This document shows, piece after piece, positions 11,065-22,196 of a stretch of DNA of 62,000 nt. The stretch is from Liolophura sinensis. Lineage: Eukaryota > Mollusca > Polyplacophora > Chitonida > Chitonidae. A program made the translations under genes and the position numbers. Position 1 is the first letter of the stretch; the number at the start of each line of letters is the position of its first letter. The notes under the pieces were generated by a model. That model searched no databases, was not told where the DNA came from, and saw only the letters and a list, made by a program, of their open reading frames with translations. The stretch is taken from the NCBI RefSeq assembly GCF_032854445.1, contig NC_088302.1:42446645-42508644 (forward strand), read 5' to 3'.

Positions 11065-11790
11065 GAAGTAATAGACATCAGTTTTGACAAAGCAGACAAC
11101 ATTGACATTTGAATTTTAAGGACCAGCAAACTGACTTCCAGCACCCATATGTTTTCATTTATATGCACTCATAACCATATCAATTTCAGCTACTTTCCCA
11201 TTATCCACAACAACCAACCACTACTAGAATCAAATGATCGTGTAACTAAAATGTTTCATCAAACCAAAATTATAAACGATAAGAGACCGGCTTCCAGTCT
11301 AAAGAAATTTCTAACAAAGGCTCGGTTTACTACCAACTTAATAGAAACCAGTTATACAACTTCTAAGTGTGGAGACCCACGATGCAAATGCTGTGAAAAT
11401 TTCATAACAAGCTGTCATTTTTTTGTTTCATGTTACCAATTTTAACGATAAATGTAACTTCCATATTAACGATAATATGAACTGTAATTCAAAAAATCTA
11501 CTCTAGGACTTAACCTGCCCTAATTCTAACAAATTCTACACAGGTGATACCGGTGATTCATTCATAACATAAACATATGTTTACAGATTTTACATGTAAC
11601 CAAACATATATCGCATCATGTACCCGTAACCTACACGATGAGCCCAGGTTCCACATAATGCCTTTCTTTAAACTATCACTGAATAAAGCTCAAACCAGAG
11701 GAATCAAAGAACAAGACTTCATTCATAAATTGAAATTTGAACTTAACAGAGAAAAGATAATCTCATATATATTAATTAATCATGCTGTAT
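11065..11790 (+). pseudogene. Penelope-like retroelement fragment (RT thumb to GIY-YIG linker), decayed, module B1
   Basis: The frame from 11149 includes 'NNQPLLESNDRVTKMF', 'KRPASSLKKFLTKARF' and 'SKCGDPRCKCCENFI'. This is the arrangement seen in Penelope-like elements between the reverse transcriptase and the GIY-YIG endonuclease: an LL/NDR segment, a KRP-LK-L-KA motif and a CG-PRC-C knuckle. A second frame from 11577 continues with C-terminal-like sequence ('FFKLSLNKAQTRGIKEQDF'). Stops and shifts separate the pieces. Related sequence in B2 (33125-33665) preserves the RT thumb part missing here. Confidence 0.65.
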
Positions 11791-12154
11791 GTTTAATAAC
11801 CTTATTTTTTTGATATTTTCCAAAACTGTCAAAAAGACACTAGACATAAAAAGACATACATTTATATTTTGCATTGTTCACTATGGCCCAAATAAAACTA
11901 ATAACAAAATAAAGTTACAAGAACTTACTTTCCACTTTGTGATAAAATTGCATGTCTAATTTGTACTTGGAAAGATTCATATTTTATTACAGTGCACATG
12001 TTGGACAAACGATATGCTGGCCTATGTTAGAACGTGCAAGGCGTTGACTAGTGAGGTAACAGCCTCGAATCCAACTTCCGCTTTGTCGGTGATTGATTGG
12101 GTTTGGGATTTTTTTTCAGGTATACTAGACTCTGCCTGGCTGAGCTTTATCTAG

Positions 12155-12350
12155 AATCGTGACCGCCGTCTAATGGTTAGAGCGTCCGCTTTGAAACCGG
12201 GAGATCCGGGATGAAACCCGGATGGGTCATACCAAAAACCAAAAAAAAAATATTTGTTGCTGCCTCGTTCGGTGTTCAGCACTGAAGGATTAGAGTAAAA
12301 ATTAGGATCGATTGACCCGGTGTCAGTATAATTAGTCACTTAGTCACACA
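12155..12350 (+). mobile_element. tRNA-derived SINE, third type, module B1
   Basis: Head 'gtctaatggttagagcgtcc' with B-box-like 'gatgaaacccgg', then 'ggtcataccaaaaacc', 'ggtgttcagcactgaagg' and 'ttgacccggtgtcag'. Related copies are at 18485-18630, 34285-34465 and 49978-50120. Confidence 0.75.
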
Positions 12351-12499
12351 GAGAGCAAAACCAAAAAAACAAATTGTGTTTAGTAAAGATCTTGTCAAAA
12401 CTGAGCTGGAAATTACATGTATTTACAAGGTTGCTTGGTTCAAGAAAGTAAAATAAAAACAAACAACCTTCAAAGGAAAAGAACACAGCTCAGTGTACT

Positions 12500-13015
12500 T
12501 GTTTATCGGTTTATAAAACATGCCTACCTGATTACCTTATTGTACCTGGTTTACTGGTTTATACAACATGCCTACCTGATTACCTCAGTGTACCTGGTTT
12601 ACTGGTTTATACAACATGCCTACCGGATTCCCCCAGCGTACCTGGTTTATTGGTTTATACAACATGCCTACCTAATTACCTTAGTGTGCCTGGTTTATTG
12701 GTTTATACAACATCCCTGCTTGATTACCTTAGTGTACCTGGTTTACTGACTTGTATAACATTCCTGCCTGATTCCCCCATAGTACCTGGTTTACTGGCTT
12801 ATACAACTTGCCTACCTGATTACCTTAGTGTACATGGTTTACTGATTTGTATAACATGCCTGCCTGATTCCCCCAGTGCACCAGGTTTACTGGTCTATAC
12901 AACATGCCTACCTGATTGTAAAAATGTACCCGGTTCACAGATTTAGAACATGCCTACCTCATTCCCACAGTGTACTCGGCTTACTAGTTCATACAACATG
13001 CCTACCTGACTGGAA
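12500..13015 (+). repeat. Satellite of about 48-bp units, block 1 (module B1)
   Basis: About ten imperfect units built on 'tacctggtttactggtttat' + 'acaacatgcctacctgattc' + 'ccccagtg'. Because 48 is divisible by 3, long open frames arise in the array; they are not genes. Confidence 0.95.
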
Positions 13016-13204
13016 AAGTGTAGGTGGTGTTATTAGATGGTTGACTCGGGCATAATGTAAAAACGTAATTGATTGACCAGATTGTATGAAGTCAAGATTA
13101 CTTTTAATTTCGCATAAATGATATGTTAAGTACTTTAGTCCGTAACTGTACTTTCATGCTACAAAATAACTCAGGCAATATTAACAGATTTATATTTATT
13201 CGTT

Positions 13205-13252
13205 TTTGTTTTTTTTTTTATTCGTGTTTTACGCCGTGATCAAGAATATTCA
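13205..13252 (-). mobile_element. Short SINE tail fragment
   Basis: A poly-T stretch followed by 'attcgtgttttacgccgtg' and 'atcaagaatattcat' matches only the reversed 3' tail of the same family. Confidence 0.5.
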
Positions 13253-13784
13253 TCCGAAGAAATTCTAAATCAGCCTTTATTACACAATCTAATGACCTTA
13301 ACATCTATAATAGGGGAGGTTCGAGTTGGAACTCTTTTATCAATGAAGGTAGAAAAGGTCCAACTGTGTCATGTGGGCTGTCAAAAACTACTTTAGACCA
13401 CATTTAGTTTAATACAATACAGTGTTTAGTAATATCATTCAAATAATGTAATCTTTCCACTTCGAACAAGCTGATAGAGTTATAATTGTATATATTCATA
13501 CCATGTTGATTATCATTTTGAAAAGTTCCGACAACAAAGAAATGTATTTAAAGGAAACTGGGATGAAGTGGGTGACACTTTGCACACTTTCGAAAATATA
13601 AATGCCATCTTTGGGAGAGCATTGTAAAAAATATAGTTGTACTAACACTTGCTTTGGTTGTATTAACACTTGCCAGGTTAACTATTACATGAAACAAAAC
13701 AATTGTGAAAATCAAATATAGTTTTTGATATTTAAGCCAATTTTGTTAAAAATAATCATCCCAATTTAACCCAGTGTCGGGATA

Positions 13785-13862
13785 AAGTGGGACAGCCATT
13801 TGGGCTAAGTGGGACAGCCATTTGAGCTAAGTGGGACAGCCATTTGGGCCAAGTGGGACAGC
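13785..13862 (+). repeat. 22-bp minisatellite, about 3.5 copies
   Basis: Unit 'aagtgggacagccatttggg' + 'ct' repeated with one or two changes; found only in B1. Confidence 0.9.
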
Positions 13863-14204
13863 ATGGCGGTTGAACAATAAACAGTTGAAACAATTAATAT
13901 GTTCAGGAATAATTTCTTTAGAAATAGTGTGTTATTTTTAGAATGTCAGCTAATGGATAAATTATCCAAAGCTAATTTCAAACAGTCGAGATCGGGCCAG
14001 GTGGCTCGGTGGTTGAGAGACCACTTTATGACTGGTAGACCAAGGGTCAATTCTCAGTCATTCAAAAAAACAAGATAACGTTACTTCCTGTTTCTGGGCT
14101 AGGAGGTGCTGAAAAAATCAGCACATGAAAACAGTAGGACAGCAGATAAATTGCCGAAAAAAGAGTAATTAATACAATAAATTCTAAAATCCTAAAACAG
14201 TTAC

Positions 14205-14990
14205 AACGTAGTCTATCATGCACAAACCATCTGAACTGGATTCTACATGGATGATGGCTACAAGGTGGCCATATGTATACTGGCTCAGACAACGTAGTCT
14301 ACCATGCACAAACCATCCTACTGTCATAATGTCTACAAGGTGCCCATATGTATACGGGCTCAAACAAAAGAGTTGTCCATGCACAAACCATCCTACTGTC
14401 TTCCGAACTGGAATCTACATAAATAATGGCTACAAGGTGGTCATATGTATACTGGCTCAAACAACGTAGTCTACCAAGCACAAACCATCCTACTGTCATC
14501 TGAACTGGATTCTACATGGATGATGGGTACAAGGTGGCCATATGTATACTGGCTCAAACAAAAAAGTTGTCCTTGCACAAACCATCCTCTTGTCATCTGA
14601 ACTGGATTCTACATGAATGATGGCTACAAGGTGTCCATATGTATATTGTCTGGAACAAAACAGTCGACCATGCACAAACCATTCTACTGTCATCTGAACT
14701 GGATTCTACATGGATGATGGCTACAAGGAGGCCATATGTATACTGGCTCAAACCAAATAATCGACCATACACAAACCATTCCACTGTCATCTAAACGGGA
14801 TTCTACATGGATGATGGCTACAAGGTTGCCATATGTATACTGGCTCAAACAAAATAGTCGACCATACACAAACCATCCTACTGTCATCTGAACTGTATTC
14901 TACATGAATGATGGTTAAAAGGTGGCCATATGTATATTGTCTGGAACAAAACAGTCGACCATGCACAAACCATTCTACTGTCATCTGACT
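14205..14990 (+). repeat. 97-bp tandem repeat, about eight copies (module B1 only)
   Basis: Unit includes 'ctgaactggattctacatgg', 'atgatggctacaaggtgg' and 'ccatatgtatactggctc', ending with 'gcacaaaccatcctactgtc'. Successive units are exactly 97 bp apart from about 14498 on. The minus strand is open in overlapping frames because 97 leaves remainder 1 on division by 3; this is not evidence for coding. Confidence 0.95.
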
Positions 14991-15354
14991 CTCAAACAAG
15001 TTGTCATTTGTCTTTTTAATGTTATACATTTCCTTAATTTCAATCCAGACGTTCTATGTGCATGTATCTCCCTTTTTCCGGAGTGCCAGGAGCGACCAAT
15101 TCGTATGGAAAACGGCGGTTGGCGAGGTTTGGCTTCCTTTTCATACGACAGGTACATTTACATTTATTGACATGTTATGGCCCTCATTATGTAAGAACAA
15201 CTAAACCATATAATGTCACAATAACTGTATGATTAAGATAAACAGGTTTTTGCAACGCACAACTTAGACATATTGAGGAGCGCATACACGAAAAAGTTAG
15301 TAAATGGAAGCCAGATCTATAAGAACAAATTACGCGCTTCAACAATACCTCAAT

Positions 15355-15635
15355 GCAATCTTGACTGGATTCCACATGAAAGATGGCTACAAGGTGGCCA
15401 TATGTATACTGCCTCAAACAAAATAGTCGTCCTTGCACAAACCATCCTACTGTCATTTGAACTGGATTCTACGTGGATGATGCCTATAAGGGGCCATATG
15501 TATCCTGGCTCAAACAAAATAGTCGTCCATGCACAAACCATTCTACTGTCTTCTGAACGGAATTCTCCATGGATGATGGTTACAAGGTATGTATACTGCC
15601 TCAAACAAAATAGTTCCTTCCATGGAACAATTGAC
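15355..15635 (+). repeat. 97-bp tandem repeat, second cluster, about three copies
   Basis: Same unit as the main cluster, separated from it by about 360 bp of unrelated sequence. The last units are shortened ('gatggttacaaggtatgtat'). Confidence 0.9.
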
Positions 15636-16371
15636 TCTTTCTATACAAGGACACAACTTTGTAAGTCAGTTACCGCCAGACACTGGTGTGTTCAGACAGC
15701 CTCTGTTACTAAAGACTTGAAGCACGGCTTGACGCTAATCAATCGATTAAATAAATCAAAAACGTAAACAAATAAATATCTTTTCACGAAATGCGACCTC
15801 TGAACTTTTTTGCCATCTTATAGCTACAGGAACGTGAAAATATTACGCCTGGATATTGAGGTGGGGATCCAGTGCATCTAGAATTTCTGTATCACCCGCA
15901 ATACAATTTGATAATAATAGTCGCTAAGGATGTAGTCTTGACACATTCATTTAGTATATCGTACGTTCTACATCAAATATATTAAATATTACCATTTTCC
16001 CCCTCAAAGGTCAGCATGCAACACGAGCTTGAAACAGGTGATTTTTATCTTAGCCATGCTCTAATAAATATGGCATTATATAACGCAGGGCTGAGATTAA
16101 AATGTTACACGTTTTTAGAAAGCAAACCTGTGGGGAAAATGCGGAAAGAATAGTCCAAATGAAAATTCTGACTATTAAAGTTGGCTTGATATTATGATAG
16201 ACTTATTTAAAAGCTGCCTGTCGCCTACTAAGCTCCAGCTTCCCTATTTCCACTTGGTTAGAAAGGGAAGAGAATTTATGTAGATATTTCTGGTCCATTT
16301 TGGAAAAAAATCTTAACTGCAGTAGCCCAGGAATGATCCAGATGGGTGGAAGTAATTATTAGCGATTCCGC

Positions 16372-16554
16372 TTAATTTCTGTGAGAGTCTTTAACTTCTG
16401 AGATACGTCTTTGCCGGAACAAGTAGTCAGCGAAAACCGCCCCCTCCCATAGTTGAGAACCGATTGGTCTCGTGATTTTAAGGAAGCAAATGGTATTTGT
16501 CGCTTCAAGTTTACGCAATGTTCTGCTGTCAGCTGTCAGACAGAGCAATTGCAC
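16372..16554 (-). pseudogene. Possible METTL22-like methyltransferase exon relic, module B1
   Basis: Minus-strand frame containing 'RPIGSQLWEGAVFADYLFRQ'; it has the Gly expected by the family where B3 has Val. The donor position reads GC instead of GT, and the acceptor AG seen in B3 is missing, so this copy would not splice normally. About 1 kb further along the same strand (17493-17600) an acidic frame 'SDNDEDSFKLEGTASVE' followed by 'ISDLEVHSF' might be part of the same gene's N-terminus, but ends in a stop. Confidence 0.3.
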
Positions 16555-17751
16555 TGATGATCGTATTAACTGTCACCGAATTCAAATCAAATAACAGACG
16601 GTCCAGATGGCAGAGATGAGCCTATGGAAAAGGATGGTCTGACGTTGTGAATTATGCTTACTTGTTGGATAGTGATACATTTATATCATTTTGTAGTTTG
16701 CATATGCCGGGTACATATCTCGTTGTGTAAGATTTTTAGATACCATGTGTTGTTTGGCAATTTCAATCAGCATTATACATTATTACTGTTTCACAAAACT
16801 TCTTCTCTGACTTTCTCATGTTTTACAAGGAGAATATTTCTGTTGCGAATACATATGAACAGTGTCATGTATCTCTGGCGGTCTTGTTCTATAAAAACTA
16901 GACGAACAGCTATGAGCAGTTGCCCAGCACATTCCTTGAGTCTTTTCTACATCAATGAACTGCTGAATGCTGATGAAATCTTCAGTTTGTTTGACTGTAT
17001 TCTAATTGCTTACCATATACCTCCCCAGCTCTTTAGTAGTTCGCGTTGAACAAACTTGGCTTTGGGAATATTAACTAGAAACGTCAGTTATCTTTGAAGA
17101 TTAATATATGAATGTTTATTAAGGCACAAAGAAGCATAAAGGTTTCAGTCGGCAGATAAAGCGGAAGATATCGATTGCTGAATGCAGATGGAACATTCTG
17201 TGCTTGTTTGTGGTGCTCTTGCGACCTTACCAGAACCATTCAGCAGAGTGAATGTCAATATTTGTTGAAGTTGTAATGAAGTATACGAAAAAATAACTTC
17301 CGTTCATGATAATTCACACAGTAGATTCTACAACTCTTACCATCCATGGCTGTGCATGAAATTATTGAGGTAAAGAAATCAAACAGATCTCTACTCAAAC
17401 CTACCCAATACTGGATCTTACTCTCGCTTCCAGTTTCCAGACGACCTTTCGGGCAAGAGCAACGGTAGACATGTAGAGTAGTCTCCTTTTGTCTACAGTG
17501 ATCGATGGAATGAGTGCACTTCTAAATCGGAGATTTCCACACTCGCAGTGCCTTCTAATTTAAACGAGTCTTCATCATTGTCAGATGTTTGTCTGTCGGT
17601 AAGAGATGTACATCGGCTTTCATGGAGTCACCTTCGTATAAGTGGAATTTTCTTGAATACAGTGTAAACACCAATCAAAACAGGTAAATAGATAAATAAG
17701 TCTGAGGACCCCTGATGTACCTAGGAAACGTTAGATTTCCAATGTAATCAA

Positions 17752-17842
17752 TAAGTGAGTGAGAAAGTGCTTGGGGTTTAACGTCGTACATAACAATTTT
17801 TCAGTCATATGACGACAAAGGAATCCTTAGAGTGCTATCAGG
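17752..17842 (-). mobile_element. (TCAC)n-tailed SINE, 3' half only, module B1
   Basis: Contains 'gtgagtgagaaagtgcttgg' and 'gtcatatgacgacaaagg' and then stops; shared with B3 (49648-49738). Confidence 0.65.
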
Positions 17843-18484
17843 GCTGGTTATAGCCAATACAAACACCTGCCATGTCACTTATTGACAAATTGCACCCCCA
17901 CCACCCCCACCTCCAGTCCCACCCCACCCCCATCACGTTCAAAGTCGTGGATCATCACCTCGTGTAGCACACAGTGACACTGAACACAGCTGCAACATTA
18001 CACTTCAAAATTAAGCTGAATAACTCCACGATAGACCAGGATATCAGAAACAGGTGAAAATAATTCTGAGAAGCCCCAATTTCTGTGTCATCCTTTTACA
18101 ACTGTTAAAAAATATGTTTAACGATTTCTTAGCGAATAGTTTCCCAATTTTTCATCAGCGTTTATCGGAAAATTTAAACAGAATCAGTGAGGCCGACACT
18201 TGACACCATATAGGAAACACGAGGAAAAAAAGCCCCTCTCCACTGAAACAAAAATAGATTTCTATTCAGCTCCTGAACAAAGACCATGCGATTGAGGCCT
18301 TACAACGACACTCCATAGTGTAATCTGTCCTCTCACAGACTCAATGAGCATTCTATGTCACTCTAACCTAGGCTCAAATCCCATTTCTACAAGTGCACCC
18401 ATGTAATGTGCGATGATTCGTTTCTGTACCTGACAGTTTAAACACAAAGCGTCTGTCCTGGCATCTCTACGTTTCATTATCAAA

Positions 18485-18630
18485 GAGAGATCCGGGATGA
18501 AACCCGCCTCGGGTCATACCAAAGACTTTAAAAATGGTACTTGTTCCTGCTTCATTCGGTGTTCAGCACTGACGGATTATAATTAAAAAATAGAACCGAT
18601 TGACCCGGTGTCAGTATAATGTCACTTTTT
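18485..18630 (+). mobile_element. Third-type SINE, 5'-truncated, module B1
   Basis: Starts at 'gagatccgggatgaaaccc' and runs through 'ttcagcactgacgg' and 'ttgacccggtgtcag'; lies just before the satellite at 18895. Confidence 0.7.
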
Positions 18631-18894
18631 CACTTAGTCATACAGAAAGCAAAACCAAAAAGACAACATATGATTAGTACATATCTTGTCAAAACTGATC
18701 TGGAAATTACATGTATTTAAAGGTTCCTCGGTTCATGAAAGTAAAATAAAAATAAACATCCTTCGAAGGACACGAACGCAGCTCGCTGCATGGAAAAACA
18801 TCGGTTATCAATTTAAAATATAGAATTCTTCAAATTAAACAGTCTAATTCTGGTTTGTCTAGAACTGTTGGGCAGCATACCAAACAGATTCCAA

Positions 18895-19310
18895 CAGTGT
18901 AGTTGTTTACTGGTTTATACAACATGCCTACCTGATTACCTGGTTTACTGGTTTATACAACATACTTTCCTGATTACTTTAGTGTACCTGGTTTACTGGT
19001 TTATACAACATGCCTATCTGATTACCTTAGTATACCTGATTACCTTAGTGTACCTGGTTGACTGGTTTATACAACATGCCTACTTGATTACCTTAGTGCA
19101 CCTGGTTTACTGATTTATACAATATGCCTACCTGATTACCTTAGCGTACCTTGTTTACTGGTTTTTACAACATGCCTGCTTGATTACCTTAGTGTACCTG
19201 ATCCCCCCCCCCCCCCCAGTGTTTCTGGCTTATTGGTGTAAACAACATGCGTACCTGATTCCTCTAGTGTACATGGTTCACTGGTTTACTGGATGCCTAC
19301 CTGATTCCCC
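18895..19310 (+). repeat. Satellite of about 48-bp units, block 2 (module B1)
   Basis: Units like those of block 1, with a run of 15 C at about 19203-19217; ends at the SINE insertion. Confidence 0.95.
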
Positions 19311-19311
19311 A

Positions 19312-19535
19312 GAGGGCCTCTGTGGCCGAGAGGTTTAGCACGCCAATGACCCAGGGCACCTTCTCCCCACCAATTTTATCCGACCATCTGTGGGAAGGTC
19401 TGCCATCAACCTGCCGACGGTCGTGGGTTTACCCGTATTCTGCCCAGATTTCTCCCACCATAATGCTGGCCGTCGTGACATTAGTGAAATATTCTTGAGT
19501 ACGGCGTAAAACACCAATAAAAAATACCAAAAATA
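19312..19535 (+). mobile_element. SINE of the same family inserted in satellite, module B1
   Basis: Head 'ggcctctgtggccgagagg', then 'gtgggaaggtctgccatc', ending 'gagtacggcgtaaaacacc'. It splits the roughly 48-bp satellite; the orthologue is at 50597-50815 in B3. Confidence 0.8.
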
Positions 19536-19539
19536 AATG

Positions 19540-19870
19540 ATTCCCCCAGTGTACCTAATTTGCTGATGTACAGCATGCCTACCTGGTTAGTGTAGCTGGT
19601 TTGATTGGTTACAGCAAGCCTACCTAATTCTTCTAGCATGCCTGCTTTATTGATGTACAGCATGCCTACCCGGCCATTAAGGGTGGGGTGGGGGGGGGGG
19701 GGGGTAATCCCGTTCTTCTAGTGTACCTGGTTTACTGATATACAGCATGCCTCTCAGTACTTCATCTCCCCTTCTCCAGTGGACTCCCTGATTTACACAC
19801 CTTACCTACTTTATTCCCTTAGCGTACCTGGTTTACTGGTTTACCGATTTATATCACACTTACCCCTGAT
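19540..19870 (+). repeat. Degenerate satellite continuation with poly-G run (module B1)
   Basis: More diverged units ('gatgtacagcatgcctacc') after the SINE, including a G-rich run at about 19680-19705 that could form a quadruplex. B3 carries the matching piece. Confidence 0.85.
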
Positions 19871-20563
19871 TTACTGGTGTTAAGGATGACTTACTGTTCC
19901 GATCAGTATGTATACATGTCCCAAATAAGATGACATATTTTCATCCATTCCATGTATATTTCTATCTAACTTACAGTATACCTGCAAGATCCAACAAGTG
20001 TTATTACCTTGGTCTAATTTACGCTATACCTGACTGGTCAACCGTGTTCAGACTACCAGAAGTTTATTGACAATAAACCTCCCTGACTGAACTAGCATAT
20101 CGCCTGATCCACAAAGCTGTATATCAGAGCCCCGCACTCCACATGCACATTCAGCGTGCAGACTTAATTTACACACTGTAACTCCTCTGAGTGAAGTCAT
20201 AATTATTTGTACGCTGTCTGTGGATATTAGTCCGTAAAAAACAATTAGTACGTGAACCGAAATATGCATGTGACTGCCATTACGACTGTTCGTCATTCCA
20301 CACATGACGCCAGGTGATGGCAGGCAATTCAAAGCATAAGTAGGGTTCACACTTAAACTGAATTAGATTACAAACACAACACAAATTTAAGGTTTACGTT
20401 GGCGGCAGTTCACTTGTCGATTGGACGCCAAATTGTTTCCTGGTCAGTACCTACCTTGGGCAAATAGATGGAACCCGAAATGTGCTCCAGTTGTCACGCC
20501 ATTTCTCCAAAAATCCGTTTGGAGATAGCGGATGAGACTGGCGTGATGAGTACACATGGAATG

Positions 20564-20642
20564 TATAAATACGGTCTTCCAAAGCCTCTCCTGAATCAGC
20601 TGCCCTGGTGGTATCCCTCTACAGCCTACTCCACACGTCAAG
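20564..20642 (+). promoter_or_regulatory. TATA box plus candidate untranslated leader exon, module B1 (ahead of gene 2)
   Basis: TATAAATA at 20564-20571 is followed 78 bases later by a good splice donor (CACGTCAAG then GTAATG). The same pair recurs at constant spacing in B2 and B3, each time upstream of a peptide gene. A transcript starting about 30 bases after the TATA box would have a leader exon of roughly 50 nt, which could splice to the acceptor directly before the gene 2 ATG. A short inverted repeat (ctccaaa / tttggag) lies just upstream. Inferred from conservation only. Confidence 0.35.
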
Positions 20643-20904
20643 GTAATGTGTCTTACCTTATTTTTCTTTTACAGACTAAGATATATATTGTCTCCGTGTA
20701 GCTTCTAAGATTCGCAATAATAGCCTGTATCCGTTAATGTAAATCACTGATCAATAACTACAGTTGGGTTTCGGATAAATCGTCGGGCGCCTTGTTGCTT
20801 GCTTTTATGTTACTTCTTTCAATTCGTGTCTTGATATCACTTTTAAAAGTCAAGCTGTCTTTACCACGAGATACAGAAAATTTCATTTTAATAATAACAA
20901 TGAG

Positions 20905-21185
20905 GTATTTGTATGGAAAAAGCACGCGAGGCTCAGGGAAAAGAAACAGAAAGAACTCGAAAAAAAAACAGACGGAGCCCCGAAGAAAAACCTACAGGCT
21001 TGAGAAAACCTGATAGAGGCAACAAGGGAGAACCAAGAAAACCAAAGACCATGGTCCACAGAAAATTGGCCAGAGCCCAGAGAAACGGACAAACCCCAGA
21101 AAAATAAACAGAGAAGACAGGACAGGGCCGAGAAAAAGCCTAACAAGGCTTAGAGAATGCCGAGAAAAGACCAGACATCATATGA
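20905..21185 (+). repeat. Purine-rich tract upstream of gene 2 (end of B1)
   Basis: A/G-dominated sequence of about 280 bases made of loosely repeating pieces such as 'agaaaaccaaag', 'ccagagcccagagaaacgg' and 'gccgagaaaaagcc'. It is open in some frames because T is rare, giving Lys/Arg/Glu-rich translations that I do not take as genes. It lies in the inferred first intron. Repeated in B2 and B3. Confidence 0.7.
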
Positions 21186-21954
21186 CAGATCCCGTCGAAA
21201 ACCGGACAGCCTGTAGATCAGGGCCCAAGATGTATAGTTAGTTATACTTGAAAGATTCAACCATTCTAACTCAGGGGTCAGCGGCTAGCCGTCTGTCTGT
21301 AGAAAATATTAGGTCTCTCAGCCAAGGATGGCTCCTTATACAAGACCCCAATACTGCATGGTAGTCATGTAAATTCGCGTTGATCATTTCAAAATACACA
21401 GTATTTATAAAGAGTAGGTTTATATTTCGTACTGTGCAATTTACGATGTGACTTATTATATAAAGGTATAGAATATTTCTTCTTGGGGCAATAGAAATGC
21501 CTTTAAACTGCTGTTTTCCAAAGGCAAAAAGTACATCTTTCTTACTAAATTGTTAGTTCAAAGCCGCTTCCCTGATTTTTCGCTTAAACGAGTAACTCTT
21601 TGATTCGTTTCTGTGAAATTTCTTGATTATTTGAAATGAAGCTTCAAATGTTTGCCTTTTGTTTTCGTGCACCTGGTAGCCCTTTGTCGTCGTCCCGTTT
21701 CTTTGTTCCATAGTTCCTTTAGATAGTGTACTTCTTTGCTTGTTCTTTTTCCTTGTTGTTTTATGTGTAATTCGCCGATTTTTTTCACTTGAGGCTTTCA
21801 GTGATGGCTGCTGTCTGTTTTCGATTTATCTGTTTTTATACTTTAAGTACAAGCTATTAGTCGGTACCCTCTTTTCGATTTTACTAGATACTATTGGTCA
21901 TTTGCCTGGTTTCCGCCTTACCGGTTAATTGTACCCGTGATGCCACAGCTGATG

Positions 21955-21968
21955 TCATTTTATATAAC
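21955..21968 (+). promoter_or_regulatory. TATA-like box upstream of gene 2
   Basis: 'cattttatataacc' sits in the block conserved in front of all four paralogues. In this copy the 'ctagtcgac' that follows in the others is missing. Confidence 0.4.
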
Positions 21969-22196
21969 CTTTGCAGAACGATTTACGCTCAAAAGCTGCT
22001 GCCCAGGTCAATTACAATGTTAGTGGTTAATTATTACACTAAAGTAAACCGTCCAGTTGCTGGCATTTTCCATGTTTTATTTCCATTGTTATATTCAACT
22101 GTTTGAGTGTTTAGGATGAGTTTTCGGGTGATAACTATTGTTCAATTTATGGACACTTCCTTTTTGCTTATATGCCGCTTGTTGATCATATTTCAG

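Larger units (their letters stand above)
15636..18480. other. B-module DNA without clear genes, B1
   Basis: Contains the methyltransferase-like relic, a 131-codon + frame at 16654-17049 that is frameshifted in B3, a C-rich stretch near 17886-17936, and a SINE tail. Conserved with B3 from 16010 onward. Confidence 0.5.

Noticed and set aside
14062-15029. Chain of overlapping 65-codon minus-strand frames
   Set aside because: Produced by the 97-bp repeat, shifting one frame per unit.
16654-17049. 131-codon + strand frame in B1
   Set aside because: The equivalent in B3 is frameshifted into two overlapping pieces and no motif is recognisable.
20913-21107. Lys/Arg/Glu-rich frames in the purine-rich tract (also in B2 and B3)
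   Set aside because: They result from base composition; length and frame differ between copies through indels.
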